From: Hofstenia miamia
Taxonomy: Eukaryota > Xenacoelomorpha > Acoela
Assembly (NCBI GenBank): GCA_004352715.1
Contig: SCFE01000003.1
Coordinates: 1,065,748-1,129,747 of the forward strand
DNA: 64,000 nt
Direction: 5' to 3'
Part shown: positions 20,968-34,285 of the stretch, one piece after another
Position numbering within the stretch: the first letter of the stretch is position 1
Layout: the number at the start of each line of letters is the position of its first letter
Notes under the pieces: generated by a model
The model's input: only the letters and a program-made list of their open reading frames with translations
Told to the model about the DNA's origin: nothing
Databases searched by the model: none
Translations under genes and position numbers: made by a program

Positions 20968-21564
20968 TGAGTGACATCGGGTACCTGATAAACCCGATCG
21001 GGTTTTGGGTCCTGTCGGGTTCGAGTACAAAAAAAAATAGATTTATTTGGAAATTGTTTACAAAACTCTTATGAATAGCCTAGAAATAGCTTAAAAGTTA
21101 CTTAGAAAACGTCTAGAAGACGTTTAGAAGACGTTTAGAAGATGTCAATAAGACGTTTAGAAGACGTCTAGAAGACATTTAGAAGACGTCTAGAAGACAT
21201 TTAGAAGACGTCTAGAAGACGTTTAGAAAACGTTTTAGAACATCATTTGGTGGACACTATATGGCATTCAGCAAGTGTTAGAAATGGTGTTTAATAAGAC
21301 GTCTAGAAGACGTTTAGAAGACGTTTAGAAGATGTCAAGAAGACGTTTAGAAGACGTCTAGAAGACGTTTAGAAGACGTTTAGAAGACGTCTAGAAGACG
21401 TTTAGAAAACGTTTTAGAACATCATTTGGTGGACACTAAATGGCATTCAGCAAGGTTTAGAAATGGTGTTTAATAAGACGTTTTAGAAGACGTATCTTAA
21501 GACGTTTTACAACGTGTTATACCATTATATGAGAGGGGTATAAAACGTTTTATTGTTTATTGGG

Positions 21565-23732
21565 TTACTACAATAGAAAGTATTACGAAGGAAACGTATT
21601 CTCTTTTTGTATATTAGTTTGGAGATTCTATTGAAACTACTAACCATACAACTACAAACCAGGTTATTTCATTATTAAAGTTATTTCTTTACTTATTTAT
21701 CTATTTATTTTACTTTAATGTAAATATGATAAATCAAGCTGAGTGCCGTATGGCTTTTTAGGGAGGAGTGAATCGCCTTGCGAGAACTGGATTGCTTTGG
21801 ACCTCACTCTGAATGAGAACTAGCTATACAGGTAATTAGAAATTAATTATTGAGACTTCCATCATTACTCATACATGTACAAAGCAAGGGCTGCTTGAGG
21901 ATAAAAGAGCCAAAATGGCATTTAGAGTTTTGTGGTCATGATTATTATCTACACTAGGTGAGGTATTAACAACCGCAAAAGTGAGGTGGGTAGAAATTAA
22001 TACATGCGAAATGAAATAATAACACTATCGAACTGTTTGATTTAAACTATTATCTACACTTTAAATGTTAATGTCAATTATTGGCAGGACATTGCCTGGA
22101 GGCCACGCTGTTGTTGTATTATCAAAAGGTCATTGCATTGCGAAAATGGAGTAGAATCGAAAAGTTGAAAACGTTGTTATCTAAATTACATCAATATTAG
22201 TTGTTAGGTTAGGGAAACCTAAATAATAGTTTGCAACCATTAATATCTTTTGCACGTGTTATTCCCCTACCAGAGGAATAAGTATAGTAGGGGCCATTTG
22301 CAAGGTCAACAGATATTACAATATGGATGCACAAACAGGTTCTAATGATAAATTTGGAAATGTGATATAACATGCAGCCATAATATTTCACCAATATCTG
22401 CACTATCACTACTGTCTGGATGTATCCCACACCTTCATATATGACCAATAAAATTTAATAGAAAATTTTATTGGAATCAAAAACAATACTCAAATTAACA
22501 TAAAGAGTCAACTCAAATTATTTAAAAATGTCAAATTGGTTCACTTCATTTAATGAAGTTCATTACACAAACAAAATCTAGTAGTGTATTTAAAGGAAAC
22601 TAATGTATGCATGTTTCGAATTTCTAATCTAAACTGCACCAACGATTAAATCTTCTTCCCGCCAACAAGTGATGCACAGCATCCAGCAAAATAGATACCC
22701 ACATTTTTAATGCCCTGCACTCTAGAAGTTATTTTAAATGCTTTCCTTCATCTTGATATTATTTTTTTCTTGGGAAAACTTGAAGCTAGTCTGTATCTAA
22801 GGTAAACTAAGCAACCATAAAGTTATCTAAAAACACATTAATGATGTACATAATGCAGATAAAATTTTATAATGCCTAACAATTTTCAAAGGTATTACAA
22901 TAAGAACACGCCTACCAGTTATTTGAGCATATTCTTAATGTATCATCAAAAAAAGATTTTTTAATTGAATAACTAATAAGGCTAGTCATTTTCACTTTTC
23001 TTGAGGGCTAATCCCATTGTGTAAATAATAATTTATTAGAATTACAATCTTTAGCAGTGTGGATAAACCTGATAATTGAGAAAACATCATCTTTTAAATT
23101 TTTAGCAATTTCAATGGTGAACAGTGAAGCTAGCATTATCAAAAATGACGGATTTGGTTATTCCAACTATAGTAACAAGTTATATTGTATTTTAAACACC
23201 AAAAACTATTCATATTGACAACAATATGGTTTGACAATGTATTACTGTAGAGACTAAATCGTTCAAATAAATACCAGTTTATTGAAATTGACAGTGTTTG
23301 CTATGTAATGCAGATACAAATTCATTTTAATGGAAGCGTTTCTTTTTAACATTCGATCTGACCCTCGAAAAGGCATGAAACATCTTCCTTAGAAAGAACC
23401 ATGTGCTGGAAATCAAATATTGACTAATAGGGATGGAGCATCCAAATTTTTTAATAGCAGATTTGATGCTGAGTGGCAAGTGTGGAAGTTAATATCTTTG
23501 TTTAACGAGTTAATTCTCATTTAAATATGTTCATGAGCTTCAGTATTTCACAAAAAGCACAAAACAGAAATCATCGATTCAAAGAATAATCACGTGATAA
23601 AGATTCGCTTTCAAGCTAGAGGTGGGCGCCACTGTCAGCCGACTACTATTGGCGGCGCTAACCTGCACGACTTCTATAGAACTGGATTATACTGTATAAT
23701 ATTCAATATAGAAAACCTATAAGTCCTATAGC
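21565..23732. other. AT-rich interval, no gene seen
   Basis: No coding region recognised. The 22209-22448 minus ORF has no family resemblance. Confidence 0.5.
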
Positions 23733-24717
23733 CACAGGTGGCAAATTTCCTGTAAACAGCATTATCTGCTGTCAAGATTAACAGCAGGCAGCAAATTTAA
23801 AAAAGTTTTTTTCAAAAAATTTTCTATTTTACATCACAAAAAAATTTAAATTTGGATTTCAAAACTATAGTGCAATTATTCTGTTACTCAGAGTCTTTGA
23901 GAACAATGCCCAGGTCTGGAAACAGATTGTCTGCCTCCAAGCTTATTCGAGGATACTACAATTTTAGGATTCGAAAAATACTTCAGATTTGAATTTTTAT
24001 GACTCCTGTTTCATGCATTTCTTTGTTTACATATTATTCAAATGTGTACCAATGTATTTTCGGATTTCCGAATTCCTAATTTGGGCAAAAATTCATTCAA
24101 TAAATTAAAATTTTTGAATTTCATTATTCTTACTGACCTAATAGTCTGATTTGGCAAAAATAGACTCGAAATTCGGGTTAGTATTCATAGATAAATTTGT
24201 TGATTCGCAGAATCTTAACTTATGCGTATTCACAAAATTACTATAAAAAATTAATACCTAAAATTATTTTATTCTAAAAGTGAAGATAAAATTTGAAAAA
24301 ACACTAAAAATGACAAAATTTCTAAACAAGTGAAGTCAGTTGCTAATGGTTGCAAAACTTAAATTAAGTTCATTAATTTGCATGATGGGCAACAAATCCC
24401 TATTGGATACAAAATGTACATCAGAACAACTCCGTTTAATGAGTACATCAATATAATATCGGTTATTATCAATTGAAGAATTGCATATAACATATTTGAA
24501 AATAATATCCAATAATAAATGTTGTACACAATTATGCATAAACTTTATTTTACTCACAGTGCACATATAATTATTCTAAAAACAGCAAAATATAGTAAAA
24601 AAGTGATTTGTTTGCTAAAGCCTATTTGATTTGCGGTTAACAGCACACATTATGGTGTTACAATTAACAGCATCTGCTTTTAACAGCGATTAACAGCAAA
24701 CGCTGTTACCACCCATG
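23733..24717. mobile_element. non-autonomous hAT element with 8-bp target duplication
   Basis: Flanked by a perfect 8-bp direct repeat cctatagc (23725-23732 and 24718-24725), the target-site length of hAT transposons. Tips are CACAGGTGG (left) and CATGGGTGG (right, reverse complement), matching the hAT CAnnGG pattern. Subterminal AACAGC/GCTGTT motifs are clustered at both ends. 985 bp, AT-rich inside, no transposase, so mobilised in trans if at all. Confidence 0.88.
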
Positions 24718-24725
24718 CCTATAGC

Positions 24726-26518
24726 CCTGTAAAAACCGTATTGTGAAAATATCTACTGCAAAAAGTTTCATCATGCGCTTACATGTAATCTGAGTAATAA
24801 GAAATAACCTAAACTAAAATTTAATATAAGCAATAAAATAAATTAAAACACTTAACAATAAAAAACGTAATAAAACGTAATAAAAAATGGACAACGTTGG
24901 AGAGAATAACTAATCAAAGTTAAAAGTCACCACCACATCAAAAACTTTAAGTGTGGTTTCTTTTTTATGACACATTTCGTTTGTGTTGATACAGTTTTAG
25001 TTAGCAATCGGCTCAGCCCTCTAAATTTTCCGTCGGCTGGTGCCCAGCTCTATTTCATGCCGCATGTTTATTTCAAAATCTCACAATTGTCACAAATATG
25101 GAAATACATTCGCAGAAATATTCTTCTATGCATCTTTGTCAAGTACGCATTAGATTTTTTGCCTTTTTTTAAAGAAAGTTTTGGGTCCAAATGGACCCAA
25201 GCTATAACAAACTGTTAATAGTTAATAGTCAAAAGCTAAACAAAATATGTCTGATAATAACTGATTGCAGAGTCCCTTCCGAGTATTAATAATACATTCA
25301 AATTAAAAATTTACAAACTATATGTATTCACCAATATCTTAGTAGTATATATTTAGTGTGAAACTGCGTGTGTGTGTTTCCTCCTAACATGTACGTAAGC
25401 TAGCAATTTTGTTTACATATGAAAGTATGAACTTCGGCGCAAATATTTAAATTGCTGATAATATTGGTATAAAGCCAATACATTCAATTGCACAAATGCA
25501 CACTAACAGCATCACGAACTACCGTTTTCGATCAGTACCGGTAAATATTTAGTCTATTTTAGCTCACACAAATCTGCAAACAATTCTGAACTTACGTTTT
25601 TTCAGTAATCAGGAGGCTGAGAAAAGTTATTTTGAATATGACTTGTTGCGTTATTATCATATTATGGCATCATAAGAGCATTATGCTAATGTATTAGGGG
25701 CAGTCTAGTAACATAGGATCTACTGTTCTCAGTTCCAAGGGACTGGAACCTGTGACAGAGTTGTAGCGTGTTCAGGCCAGAGCCGGGCTTGGGCCGTAAA
25801 CATTACAAGAAATTGTAGCACAAATTGTTGTAGCCCTCTAACAGCAAAACAATGACGTATTCAATTACGTGTTATTAAAATGTACTTGAAATGGATATTG
25901 TTTTCTTTCTTAAATGCGTTTTTGGGCCTCCAGCATTTAAAAATCAACTATAGATTAAACTTACGGATGAATTTAGCCGAGCATCTATTATACAAATTGC
26001 CGGAAAAAATTTGTCTTGATCTTCTTCAATATTATATTATTTAAGGTATTTCCCTTGTTCGCACGACTTAACTTACCTCTTAAATTTATTAAATGCAAAA
26101 TTGACAGGAGAAATTCAAATGATATAGATACGATCTTTACATTATTTTATAGTATTAGCATTAACCAATTAGAATTGATGATGTATTTGAACATTCGCGT
26201 GTTGGCATTTTCATGAAATTATATTCAATTGCATCTACTTCATTTTCCCTTTATAAATTGACATATGGGATAACATTTTTTGCAAAATTTTGACACGTGA
26301 ACAACTATGGCTACAAACCAATTTTTTTTTTTTGCATTGCATAGTAAACCAATAGCGTTTAAAAAATTGATGATGAGCTAGATAATCTATTAATTTTAAG
26401 ATATATAAATTTGTAAAAAACCTCTTTCACTTACAGTTAATCATAGTGCATAATCTACGCCGCACTTTCACTAGTTATTTGCTGAGGTCACATGGCACTG
26501 TTTAAATTTCTTGTAATG
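24726..26518. other. AT-rich interval, no gene seen
   Basis: No convincing gene. 25740-25790 carries GC-richer low-complexity sequence (ggccagagccgggcttgggc) resembling patches at 28720-28800 and 39430-39510, probably a dispersed repeat family. Confidence 0.45.
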
Positions 26519-26561
26519 CAGGCCCATTTCATTGTTAGTCACTAACAATGAAATGGGCCTG
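26519..26561. repeat. perfect 21-bp palindrome with 1-nt centre
   Basis: Arms 26519-26539 and 26541-26561 are exact reverse complements around c26540; the left arm begins caggcccatttcattgttag. It could extrude as a cruciform or be a foldback sequencing or assembly artefact. Confidence 0.95.
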
Positions 26562-26621
26562 GTTCCGAAATTTTTGCTCAACAGACCGATAATTTAAAAA
26601 AAAAATTTATCTAATGGTTCA

Positions 26622-27317
26622 TTACCATTGGTAAATTAGGAATACAATAATAATTGGAAATGCTCCACAAGAGAATGAAACTGCTGAAGAAGTTAGCATT
26701 TTCGGAGTTGCAATAGTTGGTGTAGTTGTTAATTTAGTGGTAGTAGTGGATGTAGTTGTTAATTCAGTGGTAGTAGTAGTTGTAGTTGCTTTTGTTGTGG
26801 TTGTTGGCTTTGTGGTTGTTGTTCTCATTGTAGTAGTCTTAGGAGCATCTTTAATATTGCTTTCAACGTATTTTTTGTTAATTTTAACTTTCATTATTTC
26901 AGTTGAATTGAAATCTAAGAAAACAAACCTCCAATCTCCACCTCAATTTTTTTCCTCTTTCTTTGGTATGCCTTTAAATGTAATATCAATTGTTTTTTGC
27001 CAACTTTGAATAACATGAAAATTTCTGCAAGGCTGCATTTTAAAATTAGCCTTTTTTGCCTGATTTCCATCTTGGCAGAAGTCATATAAATGCTTCACGT
27101 TCATTTTCTTCCAAATTTCAGCAGAAATCTCTACAATTCTCGGAAAATGCTGACCAAGGTTTTTAAGATCAATCACAAAATTTATTGTGAATATATTGTT
27201 TGCAGTTTTCCATACATTACCTTCCTTTATTTCAATTGCAGATTTGCCACTTACTCCATTTGTTGAAGTATACATGTGTATTAAAGCAACACCAAATGCT
27301 GTATATATTGCCATCAT
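26622..27317 (-). pseudogene. secreted or GPI/TM-anchored Thr-rich protein gene, interrupted (unrecognised)
   Basis: Minus-strand reading starts at two ATGs (27315-27317). The N-terminus MMAIYTAFGVALIHMYTS is a weak signal-peptide-like stretch, followed by about 100 residues of unrecognised sequence with two Cys. An in-frame TGA follows at 26943-26945. The same frame reopens and encodes an NST site, then a mucin-like run of ACN threonine codons (TTTTKATTTTTTTELTTTS), and ends in a hydrophobic tail (GAFPIIIVFLIYQW), as in GPI-anchored or C-terminally membrane-bound mucins. A good acceptor (tttgttttcttag) lies just after the stop, so the tail may be a separate exon. No family recognised. Confidence 0.45.
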
Positions 27318-27672
27318 CTCTAGTCTTTACAACAATGCTAGTTTTTTAATTGATCAACATTGAATTAATAAGTATACATTCGTTTTCTTACATTACAAAA
27401 TTGTATCATCTATTATATTCAATTGACTAATTATACATGAAAAAGTAAATTCATGGTGACAATAATTACAATTAACTCAACAATTTTCATAGTAATAGCA
27501 AGCGCCAATAAATTTAATTTATACTATAAGTGTCCCACCGTAAACATTAAATTACTTAGACAATACACAATAGGTTTCATTTTATATTTAATTTATATTG
27601 TTTGCGAGGGGAATGCTGCATAAATTCCTAAAATTTTTATTTGTTGTAATATAAACATATAATCATTATTCA
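26853..27672. repeat. ~820-bp direct repeat, copy 1
   Basis: Nearly identical to 27674-28493, offset 821, joined by a single N at 27673. Only a few substitutions and small indels were noticed (for example acaattctcgg against acaattctagg). Confidence 0.95.
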
Positions 27673-27673
27673 N

Positions 27674-28493
27674 AATATTGCTTTATTTTTTGTTAATTTT
27701 AACAGATACTTTCATTATTTCAGTTGAATTGAAATCTAAGAAAACAAACCTCCAATCTCCACCTCAATTTTTTTCCTCTTTCTTTGGTATGCCTTTAAAT
27801 GTAATATCAATTGTTTTTTGCCAACTTTGAATAACATGAAAATTTCTGCAAGGCTGCATTTTAAAATTAGCCTTTTTTGCCTGATTTCCATCTTGGCAGA
27901 AGTCATATAAATGCTTCACGTTCATTTTCTTCCAAATTTCAGCAGAAATCTCTACAATTCTAGGAAAATGCTGACCAAGGTTTTTAAGATCAATCACAAA
28001 ATTTATTGTGAATATATTGTTTGCAGTTTTCCATACATTACCTTCCTTTATTTCAATTGCAGATTTGCCACTTACTCCATTTGTTGAAGTATACATGTGT
28101 ATTAAAGCAACACCAAATGCTGTATATATTGCCATCATCTCTAGTCTTTACAACAATGCTAGTTTTTTAATTGTTCAACATTGAATTAATAAGTATACAT
28201 TCGTTTTCTTACATTACAAAATTGTATCATCTATTATATTCAATTGACTAATTATACATGAAAAAGTAAATTCATGGTGACAATAATTACAATTAACTCA
28301 ACAATTTTCATAGTAATAGCAAGCGCCAATAAATTTAATTTATACTATAAGTGTCCCACCGTAAACATTAAATTACTTAGACAATACACAATAGGTTTCA
28401 TTTTATATTTAATTTATATTGTTTGCGAGGGGAATGCTGCATAAATTCCTAAAATTTTTATTTGTTGTAATATAAACATATAATCATTATTCA
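27674..28493. repeat. ~820-bp direct repeat, copy 2
   Basis: Second copy, ending where sequence returns to unique. The single N between copies suggests unmerged allelic contigs rather than a true tandem duplication. Confidence 0.95.
27764..28138 (-). pseudogene. second copy of the N-terminal half of the Thr-rich protein ORF
   Basis: Encodes the same 124 residues as 26943-27317 without a difference, including the terminal stop. The Thr-rich C-terminal part is missing because the copy ends at the N at 27673. Probably the other allele. Confidence 0.6.
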
Positions 28494-29712
28494 TTATTAA
28501 AACTGCAATTTAATTATTCGCCACAGAAAACTGCCCATTAAAATTATTTTCACCAATAGACGCATGCTTATTTCAAGCCGATCGATTTTCTCCCATCCAC
28601 TAGTAAACTTTATTGAATTTCTAAGAAGTGCAGTTGATGCAAAACTGTTTTGATTTTAGTATTTTCAATTACATGTTGAAATTTTTTAATTACAAAAAAT
28701 CTTATAATGGCTTTGGCTCTTACGGGGCTGGGCCTGAATTCTACTAATTGCAACAGGCCGGGGTTGGGCTTGGGTTATGGTTAAAAGGCCCAGCTACAAC
28801 TTTGACCTGGGATAAAGAACCTCCTCAATGGATGTAGGCACTGGGATCAAAAATGAAGAAAGTGGAACCCCTGATTTCAGAATATTACTTATTAATTTTG
28901 CGAAATTTGTTTGAAATAGAAGGTATGCCGTGGGAGCAATTGGACCATGGGATTCGAAAATTTCGGAATCCAATGGGATTAAGTGTGACTGGGATCACGA
29001 AAGTCCCTAAAAAATATGCTACTCTTTTGTACATTGCTAAAATGTGTGAGATATACATAGGATCACTTACTATTATTATTTATTCGACGTCGAGGTAATA
29101 TTTTCGAACTTCCAGTGAGAACCTAGTAAGAAAATTTACTCCTGTAATAGTAATATATTATTTTTTAGTGAAAAAATTGAGAAATGTTGACCTCGGTTAT
29201 TTTATAGGATGTGCACTGAATTATTTATTATAATATCATTTACTTTTTATGCACTATGCGGCAAAAATTGAAGGTAATTTACTAGTGCATTTATATCTTT
29301 TGGGTAAATTTCTGCGTACATAGGCCTAAATTAACTCTATTAACTTGATAAATCTATATATTTCCATAACATACAGCAATTTCAAGAGCATAGAAAAATA
29401 GGGAATATAGTTGTCTATGGCAATTTGCAGAACAATTCAGCTCAACCTGAAGCACACTCATCCACCATCTGTATGAAAAGTCAACCATTTATTTTAGTAA
29501 AATTATTGATTTGCATGTATATATTTACGGCAAATCGAAACTGATAACATTTCAAATGATTAATAACTATTGAATTAAATTATAAAAAGAAGCTTAGCTT
29601 CTTCTCCATGAATATTACTTTCCTGGCAAAAAATGCTATATCTACATCTTCACGTATTTCACATATAGAATGTATTCTCAATAAATTATAGAATGATTAC
29701 TTACAGGTATAA

Positions 29713-29753
<41 letters not shown>

Positions 29754-32436
29754 GCATGAAGTACGGCATAGAAAACCAGCAGCTGTAATATAAATTACAT
29801 GCAGGAAACACTTGACAGTTTTATCGCTTAATGACAAATTTAATATGTTGAAAATATTTAATGCAAATGTAGCAACGTGCAGACATTTTCCGTACTTGCA
29901 TAAAGGGTCAGTCTTCTAACGTTTTTATTTATCCATGCCACACAAATGCATTCTTTGCCAATTAATGACTACAGAATAATGGCTTGTGCATTTCATTGCC
30001 AGTTCTGTTGTAAACGGAAGAGAAGTCTGCAGTGTTCAAGACAAGAAATCATTAATAAAGAAATTTTTTAGGTTATCAATATCAAATTATTTCAAGTTTT
30101 GCATTCATTAAAATGTCAAATTTTCCTTTAACTTTATCGATCACATTTTTACTACAGTTTTGTCATTACAATTGGCTTAGGCTTAATTGATAATTGATAA
30201 AGAAATGCCCTAACCAAACATCACTAAAAAAATTAAAACTTTGGTTTATGCTTCTACATACCATTCGTTTACATTTTGTAAATAATGACAAAGACTGATT
30301 TGTTGCTTACATGATTACAAAAAGATTGCATTATTTAAAGCAAACAAATATAATTTGAATAATTTGTTTAATTACAAAAACTCCCCAGTTAAATTAATTT
30401 CATTGTATGATAGCTTCCTTCATTATACTAATCTGCAATTCCTTTCTTTTTCAATGATATTATTCTTCAGTGTTTCAAACAAAAAACCATATAAATATTC
30501 CAAATCTTTATTTAAAAAAACTTTGTACATTTCAACACTGCTTGCATGATTTTGCAATAAAATATGGGGACGATAAATTTAATCTAAGCAGCTTGGTTTC
30601 AAATTAAAAGGACAAACACTGATTTCTACATTTTCTGAAAATTTCCATCCCGTCGATTAGAAATTGTAAATCATGAAGAATGGACACATTATTGGTGAAC
30701 ATGCATGAACATACAAAAGTTTATTGATGTAAGCCAGAAATAATTGAAAAGTTTGTAATATTACATTTTATGAAAGATGAGATTGTTGAAAAGGTTTAAA
30801 TTCTTACCATGTATAATTTTCAGGTTATCTGAAGGTGTATAGCACATGGTAGCAACAACTAAAATTATCTGGTCTCCTTATGTAAATAGATCTCTTAAGC
30901 TCTTTGAGGCGCGCTATGGGCAAGGTCAGAGCTCGCGGCGACGATGTTTTAAATAATGAAAAGTGAGCAAAGTAAGCGCTTAAAATTTTGTTTAAGAATC
31001 CATCAAACATATTAAAATTATTATTTGGCCGTTTTTCCACTAGCGTTATTCTTATGTAACAAATCGATTTGTCTACAGTGTTTGCACAATTTTGATCCAA
31101 GCTTGTAAAGAAATATTGAAAGCCTTTTATACATGGACACGTTTATTGGGTTGCTTCCGCTCATGCAATGATGAAGATTTGTGCTTAAATATATTCTTTA
31201 CCTGAAGTGCATGCAAATAAGAATTTATTTTCAATGAGAAATTTGATTTTTTTTTAAATATTTTAATTCTTTCCATACTTAGTGTCCAAATAATGAGAAG
31301 GTTTAATACGTAAGTGAAAAACAACTATCATGAAAAATTTTGTTTATTGAAGACATACTGTGCGAGTTCCGTCCAAGCAAACAGTGTGTAAATTCAGCGT
31401 TTGTCCATTGTAGGGACTGCGCCAGATCGCAAATTAAAGTCAAAAAAGAAAGAGGAAGCCATCTCTACATTGTGGTGTTTTTAGATTTTAAATATTTTCA
31501 TTAGTTCGTAAGTTATAAGCCTTTAAAAATTTTTGTTGAAGTCATTACAGATTTTGAAAATTCCTAGTGTTTCAATTCCTTAGCGTAATCACTTGCAACA
31601 GAGCCCCAATCTTTTGGGCTTTCATAATTGTAATAATTTTTATTACGTCAAAGAAACTCAACCAGTTGACATTCAGGTACAACAAAAAGACACAATGATA
31701 GGGTACAAATTTCACTAAATAAGCATTCTGGAGGTGCAATGATTTAAACTAAGTTTTACTCTGTTAAATTTACTTTCATTGTATACAACGATTCTTCTTA
31801 CAAATTGTCTATTTACACTCCGCAACTGCTGTCATAAATTGCGCACATCTGGTTTAGTTGTCTGCAAGTTACTCTATAATACTTCCGTTGTAGCAATATC
31901 TTAATAGAGCTCAAGTGCAAGGTTGTTTTTCAAAATATTTCACATTCTAAGCTGTGTATTAGCGAATTATCCAATTTTAATGTATAATTTCACTTTCATA
32001 TAAATTAGTGATCACAATTTTAATATTATAATTAATTTCAATTTAAATCTCATTTAAAATTTAATTGACTAAAAAATATTAGCTTATATTAGAAATCAAG
32101 ATTTCTAAGTGCTTATATGAAAGGTTTGGCAAAAGTAATGAGAAAAGCAATGTCATTAAGTCAAATGATGATCTCTTAATTTTTTTGAGAAATTTTCTAG
32201 TCAACAGGCAAGCAATCTTGCTTAGGCATTGAAATACGAGAATAGCTTTTAATTGAATAATTGCTGACAAATACATTATATATTATTGACAGGCATACAT
32301 AACTGTTATCCGAAAATATAATTTTATTTTTTTGGTCTAGAATAAATTGTTATTTCTCGAAAAAAATAGAAGCGAATTCAAGCATATTTTAAATACCAAT
32401 ATTTTTATGAGTAATACTTTTACATTGCAACAGAAA

Positions 32437-32440
<4 letters not shown>
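28494..32440. other. AT-rich interval with dispersed repeats, no gene seen
   Basis: No convincing gene. An (AT)n tract is at 29716-29750. About 31085-31525 is a diverged copy of a dispersed repeat also present at about 55795-56180: shared strings include ttgaaagccttt/ctgaaagccttt, aatgatgaagattt, cctgaagt-catgcaaat, and tttaaatat-ttcattagtt. Confidence 0.55.
31085..31525. repeat. dispersed repeat, copy of the 55.8-kb sequence
   Basis: Alignable by eye over about 400 bases with 55795-56180 at moderate divergence, same orientation. Family unknown. Confidence 0.7.
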
Positions 32441-32475
<35 letters not shown>

Positions 32476-32583
32476 NNNNNNNNNNNNNNNNNNNNNNNNN
32501 NNNNNNNNNNNNNNNNNNNNNNNNNNNNNNNNNNNNNNNNNNNNNNNNNNNNNNNNNNNNNNNNNNNNNNNNNNNNNNATATA

Positions 32584-32635
<52 letters not shown>

Positions 32636-32640
32636 TAACG
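32441..32640. repeat. (AT)n microsatellite with internal 103-N gap
   Basis: AT tracts at 32441-32475 and 32579-32635 flank N 32476-32578. Confidence 0.95.
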
Positions 32641-33199
32641 GGACGCGATCAAACACGGTCGTGTTTTGCATCGCTTTTGATTTCATAGATTTTTTCGATC
32701 GAATTTTACTGTTTATCTGTAATTTTCTACACCCACGTTATTGGCAAACCTTACCTTGAAATTGGATCCTTTTTCTGTGTTTCCCCAAATTATTTGTTGT
32801 ATTGGTTTACAAGAACACTCTCTTCTTTGGAAAACATTTTGTTGCTGACTTGTCAAGGACAGCAGATAAGTTTTTTGCCATTGATGTGCTTAACATAGTA
32901 GAATTGAAATTAACAGGTACATACAATGCCTTTTTGTTGCATGGGAGGTAAGTAGAATTCTTGCTTGTACTAGTGAACTTAAAACATTTAATCAACGAAT
33001 TTGTATTCCAAGAGCTTTTAGTCCAGAGGAGATTATTAAAGAAAACATCATCTTGAAAAAAAGATGTTAAATTATTAATAATGGCATACCAACAACACAT
33101 TTAAATTTCAGAAATCCTAAGTTATGGCAACTTATTTATAACACATGATTAGATGTCACTTCTCGGTGACTAAATGGTACCGAAACATTCCCATCAATA

Positions 33200-34237
33200 T
33201 TTTCTAACAACGTGAATGGATTAAATAATAAATACTTAGAATTGGAAAATCTGGTATTAACTAAAAGTTTTTCATGTGTAATGATTCAAGAAACTGAATT
33301 AACTGAAGACATTCAAGATAAGGATGTTAGCATTAATGACTACCATATGATAAGACAGGATAGGAATCTAGAAAATTTTGATGAAAAGAGGGTGGAGGAA
33401 TTGTTACATATGGCCTATATAAATAAGACGTGGAGTATTACGAAACTCAAAATCTTATTCCAATTATCTTGCAATAATCTAGGAATTACAGTCATTTCAT
33501 TCCGACCTAAATTTCTGCCCGCAAATTATGCGAGAGTAATTATTGGAAATATTTACATTCCGCCTAAAGTTAAAAAACATTTATGCAATGTGATCTTGAA
33601 AGACATTATGCGAATGGTATTTTCTAAATTTCCAAAGTCATTCTTGATTTTTACTGGAGACATCAATCAAAAGAAACTCATTACTTTAGAAAATTATGGC
33701 TTAAAAACTATTACAGAAAACGAAATAACTCTTATGCCATTTAAAACTCAACTAGATGCAATCTATGTTACTAACAATGATATCTATTCGTTCAATAAGT
33801 GTGCACCAATTGGATCTATGAATGTAATGTACTATTTCAGCTTCGAATTATGGCCAAAAGAAACATGTAGAAAAAAGAAAAGACGTTCAAAACAGGCTTA
33901 TGGAGTAGAAATTTTGTATGATATGTCAATTATTAAAGAAAAATTAGCAACATGCAATTGGGAAGTTTTGTGTGATGGAAAAGATCTTAATCAAATGGTA
34001 ATAATTACTGAAAATACAATAAACAACATTCTTGATATTTCAAAGAAATTCACTCGCGTAAAAGTAGTGGCTAATGATCGTGTAGTATGTCCTAAAATAA
34101 GAGAACTTTTCAAGGAAAAACAAATTGCAATCAAAGATGGCAATAGGAACTATAGAAATCAACTTCAGAGAAAGATCAACACATTGGTTAAGAATGAAAG
34201 GAAAATGAATATCTATGGACAATTAAGCATTACATAA
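33200..34237 (+). pseudogene. LINE endonuclease (APE) domain and linker
   Basis: Plus-strand ORF of about 345 codons. It begins IFSNNVNGLNNKYLELEN, the canonical start of LINE APE domains (N-x-x-G-L). It continues with the catalytic E in VMIQETEL, the GxIYIPPK block and GDIN. The expected final SDH is changed (PIGSMNVMYYFSFEL), so the active-site His is gone. The C-terminal linker is Lys-rich. No convincing ATG, because ORF2 is presumably entered from upstream. Confidence 0.85.
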
Positions 34238-34285
34238 GGAAGTTAAGTCAAGAATTCGTAATGAGCAAGGCCATAGGAAATTCAC

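Larger units (their letters stand above)
19632..21564. mobile_element. inverted-repeat element with AGACGT tandem arrays
   Basis: Terminal inverted repeats CCCAATAAACAATAAAACG (19632 onward, and reverse complement ending at 21564), followed inside by related sequence with (A)ACGTCTTATAACACG. Each arm holds an array of 11/22-bp repeats of the type TTTAGAAGACG / TCTAGAAGACG (about 19685-19810, 21095-21240, 21300-21410). The arrays run in the same direction in both arms. A 470-N gap and an (AT)n tract occupy the middle, so a coding core could be hidden. Target duplication is unclear. Confidence 0.75.

Noticed and set aside
26737-27009. Plus-strand Val-rich ORF
   Set aside because: Antisense of the Thr-rich coding tract; GTN codons are simply reverse-complemented ACN.
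28853-29098. 81-codon plus ORF
   Set aside because: No domain, no splice or promoter context; length is plausible by chance.
32807-33100. 97-codon minus-strand ORF
   Set aside because: Antisense to LINE ORF1-like sequence; the plus frame has the better reading.
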